Shown here: positions 1 through 4,863 of the stretch, piece by piece
Numbering within the stretch: position 1 is the first letter of the stretch
Layout of the letters: every line of letters begins with the position of its first letter
NCBI GenBank assembly: GCA_017989885.1
Contig: JAGNPA010000151.1
Span: 1-5,520, forward strand
Reading direction: 5' to 3'
DNA: 5,520 nucleotides
Source of the DNA: Aquabacterium sp.
GTDB lineage: Bacteria > Pseudomonadota > Gammaproteobacteria > Burkholderiales > Burkholderiaceae_C
Program-made: the position numbers and the translations under genes
Notes under the pieces: generated by a model
Seen by the model: only the letters and a program-made list of their open reading frames with translations
Told to the model about the DNA's origin: nothing
Databases searched by the model: none

Positions 1-111
1 GGCCAACACGCGCAGCACCGGCGTGCCTGAATCGGCTCGGGCCATGTGGGGCAGAGACGTCAGCAGGGGCAGGCACAGTGCCATCCCAAGGCGCAACAGC
101 GAACGGCGCAA
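1..111 (-). CDS. N-terminus of an exported protein (partial, signal peptide visible)
   Basis: This minus-strand gene starts with TTG at 111-109 and runs off the left edge after 37 codons. The N-terminus reads as a signal peptide: a basic segment MRRSLLR, a hydrophobic core (about residues 8-21) and an AxA-type cleavage site, ARA before Asp27. The mature part begins DSGTPVLRVLA. A GGAGG at 125-121, nine bases upstream, supports the TTG start. An internal ATG at 84-82 would lose the positively charged N-region, so it is less likely. The two arginines followed by S-L-L-R loosely resemble a twin-arginine motif, but ordinary Sec export fits as well. The protein family cannot be decided from eleven mature residues. 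An early LRVLA-like strand is seen in periplasmic solute-binding proteins, which makes that a guess only. The gene is divergent from the ferric-reductase cluster. Confidence 0.72.
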   Translation of the reverse strand, partial: MRRSLLRLGMALCLPLLTSLPHMARADSGTPVLRVLA

Positions 112-120
112 TTGGACAAA

Positions 121-125
121 CCTCC
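121..125 (-). promoter_or_regulatory. Ribosome-binding site for the TTG-initiated exported protein
   Basis: Read on the minus strand this is GGAGG, a perfect Shine-Dalgarno core. It lies nine bases before the TTG at 111-109. It is the main evidence for choosing that TTG, because the other nearby TTG (119-117) is in a frame that stops after about 20 codons. Confidence 0.6.
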
Positions 126-143
126 GTGAGGGTCGGGTGAGGC

Positions 144-166
144 CGGACAGGGGGGTGATCTGTCCG
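144..166. repeat. 7-bp inverted repeat just downstream of the candidate minus-strand promoter
   Basis: Half-sites CGGACAG (144-150) and CTGTCCG (160-166) are perfect complements around a nine-base spacer. If the proposed promoter is right, this dyad covers roughly +2 to +25 of the minus-strand transcript. It could therefore be a repressor operator or a 5' leader hairpin. On the plus strand it is followed by ATTTT, but no plus-strand gene ends here, so a terminator role is unlikely. Confidence 0.45.
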
Positions 167-174
167 ATTTTGTC

Positions 175-204
175 AATATACCGGGAAGCTGTGGCGTCTG
201 TCAG
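175..204 (-). promoter_or_regulatory. Candidate sigma-70 promoter for the minus-strand exported-protein gene
   Basis: On the minus strand, CTGACA (204-199) matches the -35 consensus at 5 of 6 positions. After an 18-base spacer, TATATT (180-175) matches the -10 consensus at 5 of 6. Transcription would start near 168-169, giving a leader of about 57 bases that includes the GGAGG ribosome-binding site. The region is AT-richer than its surroundings. No comparably good promoter was found for the plus-strand reductase gene. Confidence 0.42.
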
Positions 205-214
205 TGAAACGCCA
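192..214. repeat. 6-bp inverted repeat overlapping the candidate -35 element
   Basis: TGGCGT (192-197) and ACGCCA (209-214) are perfect complements with an 11-base spacer. The dyad brackets the proposed minus-strand -35 hexamer at 199-204, which is a plausible position for a regulator site. A 6-bp dyad can occur by chance in a region this size. Confidence 0.28.
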
Positions 215-227
215 AATCGAACAGAGC

Positions 228-248
228 CTGTGCGCGCCTGACGCACAG
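228..248. repeat. 7-bp inverted repeat in the divergent intergenic region
   Basis: CTGTGCG (228-234) and CGCACAG (242-248) are perfect complements around seven bases. Its half-site CGCACAG differs by one base from CGGACAG of the dyad at 144-166, but the two dyads have opposite half-site orientation. A shorter dyad, CTGAC (238-242) with GTCAG (248-252), overlaps it. This may be a regulator-binding site between the divergent genes. Confidence 0.38.
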
Positions 249-267
249 TCAGCGGGGTCCGAGAGGC

Positions 268-298
268 GTAGACTTGACGGGGTCATTTGCCCGTCTAC
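268..298 (+). promoter_or_regulatory. Overlapping alternative hairpins in the leader of the ferric-reductase gene
   Basis: GACGGG (276-281) pairs with CCCGTC (290-295) around an eight-base loop. GTAGAC (268-273) can instead pair with GTCTAC (293-298). The two pairings share bases 293-295 and so exclude each other. The structure ends six to nine bases before the ATG at 305, where a Shine-Dalgarno would normally lie, and none is visible there. An effect on translation is inference; the pairing itself is seen directly. Confidence 0.3.
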
Positions 299-304
299 AC
301 GCCC

Positions 305-1636
305 ATGAAACACATCCAGCTCACCCTGATCGGCTTGATTCTTGTCTTGACAGGCTTGTGGGCAGCAGCCGATTCCGTCTGGTTCGAGGCATTTGCCATC
401 TTCAACTTTCGTACCTCGATGCTCAACTACACGGGCATCCTGGCGATCGGGGCGATGAGCGTGGGCATGTTGCTGGCCTTGCGGCCGCGCGGGCGCATCG
501 AGTCTTTCCTGGGCGGGCTCGACAAGTCATACCGCCTGCACAAGTGGCTGGGCATCACGGCGCTGGTCACGGCCATCGCGCACTGGTTGTGGGTGGAGGG
601 CGTGAAGTGGGCCGTGGGTTGGGGCTGGCTGGAGCGCCCGGCCCGCAAGGGTGCGCGCCCGGTGTACGAAGGCCTGCAGGGCTGGTTGGCAGGGCAGCGC
701 GGGCTGGCCGAGGATGTGGGGGAGTGGGCCTTTTATGCCGCCCTGGTGCTGATCGGCCTGGCCTTGATCAAGCGCTTTCCGTATCGCTATTTCTTCAAGA
801 CGCACCGCTGGCTGGCGGTGGTCTATCTGGTGCTGGTGTACCACTCGGTGGTGCTGATGAAGTTCAGCTACTGGACGCAAGGCATTGGCCCGGTGATGGC
901 CGTTCTGTTGGCCGGTGGCACCGTGGCCGCGTTCGTCAGCCTGACGCGGCGTGTGGGCCAGACCCGCCGTACCGTGGCGGTGGTGGACGAGGTGGAGTAC
1001 CACGCCGACAACCGTGTGCTGCGGGTGGCCGTGAGCCTGCAGGGCAACTGGCCGGGTCACCAGGCCGGGCAGTTTGCGTTCGTCACGCTGGACCCACGTG
1101 AAGGTTCGCATCCGTTCACGATGTCGTCGGCCTGGAAGGGCGACGGCAAGATGTTTTTCCTCATCAAGGCGCTGGGCGACTACACCAATACCTTGCCGGC
1201 CACTGTCAAGGTGGGCGATGCGGTGCAGGTGGAGGGGCCTTATGGGCGCTTCTCGTTCAAGGGGCGGCATCCACGTCAGATCTGGGTGGCGGGCGGCATT
1301 GGCATCACGCCCTTCATCGCCCGCATGCAGGCCCTGTGCGAGCAGCCCGATGGCAAGGCCATCGACCTGTTCTACAGCACGAGCGCACCCGATGCGGAGT
1401 TCATCCGCCGTCTGCGCCAGCGGGCCGAGCAGGCCGGGGTGACGCTGCATGTGGTGATCGCCGCCGAGCAGGGACGCTTGACGCCGCAGCGCATCCGCGA
1501 ACTGGCGCCTGGCTGGGCTGAGGCCAGCGTCTGGTTCTGCGGGCCGGCAGGCTTTGGTCAGTCGCTGCGTGAGGACTGGGTGGCACAAGGTCGATCGCCA
1601 GACGACTTCCACCAGGAACTGTTCGAGATGCGTTGA
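305..1636 (+). CDS. Ferric-reductase-like transmembrane NAD(P)H oxidoreductase (haem b, FAD)
   Basis: A 443-residue inner-membrane flavocytochrome of the predicted ferric reductase group (COG4097). It would pass electrons from cytosolic NAD(P)H via FAD and two b haems to an acceptor across the membrane. About six hydrophobic segments lie in residues 5-213. Two histidine pairs have the spacing of bis-haem ferric reductases and NADPH oxidases: His79/His93 and His167/His180. The C-terminal half is a ferredoxin-reductase fold: FAD-contact HPFTMSS at 269-275, GPYGRF at 311-316, nucleotide-binding GGIGITP at 330-336 and CGP at 412-414. It ends HQELFEMR. The ATG at 305 is preferred; a TTG at 287 would add six residues. 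Neither has a clear ribosome-binding site. It is too long for MsrQ, which lacks the FAD/NAD module. The natural acceptor (Fe3+, oxygen or a periplasmic partner) cannot be read from sequence. It is likely first in a cluster with lrgA and lrgB. Confidence 0.9.
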   Translation: MKHIQLTLIGLILVLTGLWAAADSVWFEAFAIFNFRTSMLNYTGILAIGAMSVGMLLALRPRGRIESFLGGLDKSYRLHKWLGITALVTAIAHWLWVEGVKWAVGWGWLERPARKGARPVYEGLQGWLAGQRGLAEDVGEWAFYAALVLIGLALIKRFPYRYFFKTHRWLAVVYLVLVYHSVVLMKFSYWTQGIGPVMAVLLAGGTVAAFVSLTRRVGQTRRTVAVVDEVEYHADNRVLRVAVSLQGNWPGHQAGQFAFVTLDPREGSHPFTMSSAWKGDGKMFFLIKALGDYTNTLPATVKVGDAVQVEGPYGRFSFKGRHPRQIWVAGGIGITPFIARMQALCEQPDGKAIDLFYSTSAPDAEFIRRLRQRAEQAGVTLHVVIAAEQGRLTPQRIRELAPGWAEASVWFCGPAGFGQSLREDWVAQGRSPDDFHQELFEMR

Positions 1637-1651
1637 GCGGGGTGTGACGAG

Positions 1652-2011
1652 ATGATCCAGGGTATGGCCTTGCTGGTGGCCGGGCAGTTGATGGGCGAGG
1701 CGTTGGTGGCGGTGACAGGGCTGCCTGTGCCGGGCTCGGTGGTGGGCATGGTGTTGGTGCTGCTGGCCTTGCTGGCCAAGAAGGGGCACCTGCCTGAGTT
1801 GCGTCGGGCGGGCTCGACCATGTTGTTGCTGGTGCCGCTGCTGCTGGTGCCCGTCAGTGTCGGCATCATGGAGCAGGCCGATTTGCTGCAGGCCAACTGG
1901 TGGCCGCTGACCGTGGCTCTGCTGGTGAGCATCGTGGCGGGCATGGTGGCCACGGGTCTGACCATCCGCTGGCTGCGGCGCTTCGACGGAAAGCAGGCCG
2001 GTGATGTTTGA
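1652..2011 (+). CDS. lrgA: LrgA/CidA family holin-like membrane protein
   Basis: A 119-residue, very hydrophobic protein with about four membrane segments and a short basic C-terminal tail. The family signature is present: LPVPGSVVGM (24-33), matching the LPxPGSxxGM motif, and LVPVSVGIM (65-73), matching the (F/L)xPxxVGIM motif. The length is slightly short compared with CidA/LrgA proteins (about 130-150), mostly at the N-terminus. The gene starts 15 bases after the reductase stop. Only a weak GGGG at 1639-1642 is visible as a ribosome-binding site, consistent with translation within a polycistronic message. It overlaps the next gene by 8 bp. In other bacteria the family acts with LrgB, either as a holin/antiholin-like pair affecting autolysis or as a pyruvate transport system. 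Which role applies here cannot be told from sequence. Confidence 0.9.
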   Translation: MIQGMALLVAGQLMGEALVAVTGLPVPGSVVGMVLVLLALLAKKGHLPELRRAGSTMLLLVPLLLVPVSVGIMEQADLLQANWWPLTVALLVSIVAGMVATGLTIRWLRRFDGKQAGDV

Positions 2012-2735
2012 GTTGTCGTCCCTGTGGCAGCAGGCCGCATCGGCGGTGCTGCAGCATCAGCTGTTTCCACTGTTCCTGACGCTGTCGGCCTATGCGGTGG
2101 CCACGTGGCTGTACCGCCAGGCAGGCCAGTCGCCCTTCGTGCATCCGCTGGTGCTGTCGGTGGCCATGGTCATCGTGGCGCTGAAAGGCTTGGGCATCTC
2201 GTATGCCCACTATTTCGAGTCCACCAAGTTCCTGCACTGGCTGCTGGGGCTGTCCATCGTGTCCCTGGCCATCCCGCTTTACACCGAGTTGCAGCATGTG
2301 GGCGCCCGCTGGCGCAGCACCTTGGCGGCGATTGCCGTGGGCGGCGTGGTCAGTGTCGTCACGGCCATGCTGATGGCCCACTGGCTGGGCGGCAGCCGTG
2401 AACTGGTGCTGGCCTTGAGCACCAAATCGGTGACCACCGCGCTGGCCACCGTGCTGGCGCACGAGGTGGGCGCGAATGTGGCGCTGGCCGCCACCATCGT
2501 GCTGGTCACCGGCTTGCTGGGGGCCGTGGTGGGGCCGTGGTTGCTCCGTCGCCTGCTGCCGGGCGACGATGCGGCGCTGGGCACAGCGCTGGGCACCTGC
2601 GCGCACGCCATTGGCACCTCGCGGGCCTTGCAGATCGGCGAGACCTGTGGGGCGTTCTCGGCCCTGGCCATGGGCCTCAATGGGCTGTTGACGGCCTTGT
2701 TGCTGCCGCTGCTGATGGCGTGGTGGGGCGGTTGA
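2004..2735 (+). CDS. lrgB: LrgB family membrane protein, partner of LrgA
   Basis: A 243-residue multi-pass inner-membrane protein of the LrgB/CidB/YohK family. The length is normal for the family (about 230). Recognisable blocks are the early HPLVLS segment (from residue 47), KSVTTALA (141-148), AHAIGTSRA (200-208) and the C-terminal GAFSALAMGLNGLLTALLLP stretch, which align in order with E. coli YohK. The start is a tandem GTG-ATG (2001-2006). I chose the ATG because CAGG at 1994-1997 is six bases upstream; the GTG would add one residue. The start lies inside lrgA, out of frame, with an 8-bp overlap, suggesting translational coupling and a fixed ratio of the two proteins. The KSVTT block is followed by Ala where YohK has Pro. 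Confidence 0.92.
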   Translation: MFELSSLWQQAASAVLQHQLFPLFLTLSAYAVATWLYRQAGQSPFVHPLVLSVAMVIVALKGLGISYAHYFESTKFLHWLLGLSIVSLAIPLYTELQHVGARWRSTLAAIAVGGVVSVVTAMLMAHWLGGSRELVLALSTKSVTTALATVLAHEVGANVALAATIVLVTGLLGAVVGPWLLRRLLPGDDAALGTALGTCAHAIGTSRALQIGETCGAFSALAMGLNGLLTALLLPLLMAWWGG

Positions 2736-2836
2736 GCGATCTCACGCCGACATGCGGGATTGACACGCACTGTTACGCCCGGTGGCAGGGTTCGTGATGT
2801 TTAATCAGGTGTCTGCGTCCATTCCTGCCTTCATCC
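2736..2836 (+). other. Intergenic gap between lrgB and the hybrid kinase
   Basis: This 101-base gap has no strong hairpin terminator after lrgB. It holds a perfect -35-like TTGACA at 2760-2765 without a matching -10 at usual spacing. It also holds a -10-like TTTAAT (2800-2805, 5 of 6) without a good -35. An AGGG (2787-2790) sits six bases before an ATG at 2797, but that ATG is in another frame than the kinase. The kinase may share the upstream transcript or use a weak promoter here. Confidence 0.4.
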
Positions 2837-4762
2837 GTGTCCTTGCCCCCTTCACCGTACCAGACTGCTTTCGATCTCTCGCCGGCAGCGCAGGTGATCA
2901 TGGATCACCGGGGTTGCATCGACGATGCCAATCAGCTGGCTTGCACGTCGCTGGGGTATCCGAGGGTGACCTTGCTGGGTCAGCGTCTGGCCGATCTGGT
3001 CCACGCCGATGAGCAACCGGTGCTGTTCGACGTCATCGAAAACAGTGCGCGCACGCTGGCACCCTTCGAGATGGACTGCCGCGTGCAGTCGCCCGTGCAT
3101 GGACTGAGATGGTTTGCAGTGCAGGCGCAGGCTCACCAGCTCGAAGATGGTCGGCTGCGATGGTTTTGTGTGTTCAACGACATCACCGATCGCAAGCGGC
3201 ACGCCGCCTGGCTGCATGAGCGAAATGCGCTGCTCACGGCCCTGTCGCACAACCTGCCGGGCATGATCTATGTGTTCCGGGCTGGCCCCGATGTGGCGGG
3301 CCACCTCGACTTTGTCAGCGAGGGCGTGCGCGAGATGTTCGGGGCCACGCCCGAGCAGGCTCTGGCCTCACCCTGGGCCCTGTACAACCGTGTGATGCCC
3401 GAAGACCTGGCCCTGTTCTTTCGGCAGCGCGATGAGGCCATCTCAGGCTCGGTGCGCCTGCACAGCGAGTTCAGGGTGTTGAACGCGCAGGGCGAGTGGC
3501 GCTGGTGCGCGGCTGACTCGATCTCGGGTTTCGATGCCGATGGTCAGGAGGTGCGCTGCGGCTACATCGCTGACATCACCGAGCACAAACTCTATCAGGA
3601 AGCCTGCGTCGCGGCCGAGACCGCCCAGCGTGCCAGCCAGGCCAAGTCCGAGTTTCTCTCGCGCATGAGCCACGAGTTGCGCACCCCGCTGAACGCCGTC
3701 ATCGGTTTTGCGCAGTTGCTGCGCATGGACCGGCAGTCGCCCCTGCAGGATGATCAGTTGCGCAAGGTACGCCTGATCGAGCGGGCAGGGGGGCATTTGC
3801 TGGCGGTGATCAGCGATGTGCTGGACCTGTCTCGCATCGAGGCGGGGGACTTGCCCATGTCGCAGGAGCCCTTGCAGCTGGAGACGGTGCTTCAGGACGC
3901 CGTGAGCATGGTTGGCGAAGCGGCCGATCAGGCGCAGGTGGCGCTGTCCGTGCCGTCTCTGCCCCTGGAGGTGGCCGTGCATGCCGACCGGGTGCGCTTG
4001 CGCCAGGTGCTGGTCAACCTGTTGAGCAATGCCATCAAGTACAACCACCCCGGCGGCTTCGTGCGCGTTCATGTCTGGCATGAGGAGGGCTGGGTGCACT
4101 GTTCGGTGTCCGACAATGGCGCCGGCATGACGCCTGAGCAGCAGGCGCAGCTATTTGAGCCCTTCAATCGCCTGGGCGCGGAGCAGTCCGGCATCGATGG
4201 CACCGGCATTGGCCTGGTCATTGTCCAGCGGCTGGTGGCACTGATGAACGGGCGGTTGATCGTTCAGAGCCAGCGCGGCGTGGGCAGTGTGTTCACGGTC
4301 AGCCTGCCGGCGGCCGAAGCGGCTGAGGCCTCCAGTTTCGCTGCCTTGGACGAGGAGATCGTGCCTGCCAGCGAGGCCACGATCGTCTATGCCGAGGACA
4401 ACGAGGTCAATGTGCAGCTCGTGAGCCAGATTCTGGCCTTGCGTCCGTCCTGGCGCCTGAAGGTGGCCTGCAATGGCAAGGAGGCGTTGGCGCTGATTCA
4501 GGCCGATCCCCCTGATCTGCTCTTGCTGGACATGCACCTGGGTGACATGACGGGCTTCGAGCTCGACGATGCCCTGCAGGCCAACCCGCGCACGCGCGAC
4601 CTGCTCCGTGTGGCACTGTCTGCCGACGCCATGCCCGACCGCGTCCATGCGGCCCGGGCCCGGGGTTTCAGCGCCTACCTGACCAAGCCGCTGGACGTGG
4701 TGGCCTTGTTGCGCTGCCTGGACGAGTTGCTGGGTGGCGGCGGGGCCCCGCGGCCAAGCTGA
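2837..4762 (+). CDS. Soluble hybrid sensor histidine kinase, PAS-PAS-HisKA-HATPase-REC
   Basis: A 641-residue signalling protein with no membrane segment, so it probably acts in the cytoplasm. Domains in order: PAS 1 (about 12-119, ending FNDITDRK), PAS 2 (about 134-250, ending IADITEHK), a short helical linker, HisKA with H-box SHELRTPLNAV (phospho-acceptor His279), and HATPase with N-box NLLSNAIKY (Asn398), G1 SDNGAGM (Asp426) and G2 GTGIGL (Gly455). The receiver follows, with acidic pair Glu520-Asp521, phospho-acceptor Asp565, Ser595 and Lys617. All catalytic residues are present, so it should autophosphorylate and pass phosphate to its own receiver. No HPt domain or output regulator is seen nearby, so the downstream partner is unknown. 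The PAS ligand cannot be predicted. The start is uncertain: GTG at 2837 is the only standard start after the in-frame stop at 2795-2797 that leaves PAS 1 intact with margin, but it lacks a ribosome-binding site. Confidence 0.93.
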   Translation: MSLPPSPYQTAFDLSPAAQVIMDHRGCIDDANQLACTSLGYPRVTLLGQRLADLVHADEQPVLFDVIENSARTLAPFEMDCRVQSPVHGLRWFAVQAQAHQLEDGRLRWFCVFNDITDRKRHAAWLHERNALLTALSHNLPGMIYVFRAGPDVAGHLDFVSEGVREMFGATPEQALASPWALYNRVMPEDLALFFRQRDEAISGSVRLHSEFRVLNAQGEWRWCAADSISGFDADGQEVRCGYIADITEHKLYQEACVAAETAQRASQAKSEFLSRMSHELRTPLNAVIGFAQLLRMDRQSPLQDDQLRKVRLIERAGGHLLAVISDVLDLSRIEAGDLPMSQEPLQLETVLQDAVSMVGEAADQAQVALSVPSLPLEVAVHADRVRLRQVLVNLLSNAIKYNHPGGFVRVHVWHEEGWVHCSVSDNGAGMTPEQQAQLFEPFNRLGAEQSGIDGTGIGLVIVQRLVALMNGRLIVQSQRGVGSVFTVSLPAAEAAEASSFAALDEEIVPASEATIVYAEDNEVNVQLVSQILALRPSWRLKVACNGKEALALIQADPPDLLLLDMHLGDMTGFELDDALQANPRTRDLLRVALSADAMPDRVHAARARGFSAYLTKPLDVVALLRCLDELLGGGGAPRPS

Positions 4763-4783
4763 CGCATTCTTTTCTGGCAAACA

Positions 4784-4798
4784 GGCCAACCCTTGGCC
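4784..4798 (+). terminator. Perfect short hairpin after the hybrid kinase (weak terminator candidate)
   Basis: GGCCAA (4784-4789) and TTGGCC (4793-4798) are perfect complements with a three-base CCC loop, 21 bases after the kinase stop codon. The downstream sequence GATAAATT has no proper T-run, so intrinsic termination would be weak at best. The position between two likely transcription units supports some role. Confidence 0.27.
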
Positions 4799-4863
4799 GA
4801 TAAATTGCTTGCGTGGTTGAGAATCGGGGACACACCGATGCTGCTTCCGGGCCTCACCTCACC

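Noticed and set aside
23..241. 72-codon plus-strand open frame across the left edge and divergent region
   Set aside because: It is antisense to the signal peptide coding region, has no clear ribosome-binding site and gives an Arg-rich product without features.
274..1101. Plus-strand open frame starting at TTG 274
   Set aside because: It runs one frame off the reductase gene and its product is Arg-, Gly- and Ala-rich with no membrane segments or motifs, so it is a shadow.
527..1789. Long open frame on the minus strand (about 420 codons) antisense to the reductase and lrgA
   Set aside because: Its product is dominated by His, Gln, Arg and Pro with no recognisable domain, which is typical of the antisense of high-GC coding sequence. 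The plus-strand genes have clear motifs throughout.
1866..2606. Minus-strand open frame antisense to lrgA/lrgB
   Set aside because: It is low-complexity, rich in Gln, His and Gly, with no domain, and it overlaps two confidently identified membrane proteins.
2760..2788. Perfect TTGACA as a -35 element of a promoter for the hybrid kinase
   Set aside because: At 16-18 bases downstream the sequence is GTGGCAGG, with no resemblance to TATAAT, so a sigma-70 promoter is not supported.
4823..4839. ATCGG/CCGAT 5-bp inverted repeat in the leader of the ATP-grasp gene
   Set aside because: Five base pairs with a seven-base spacer is expected often by chance, and there is no supporting promoter or conserved context.
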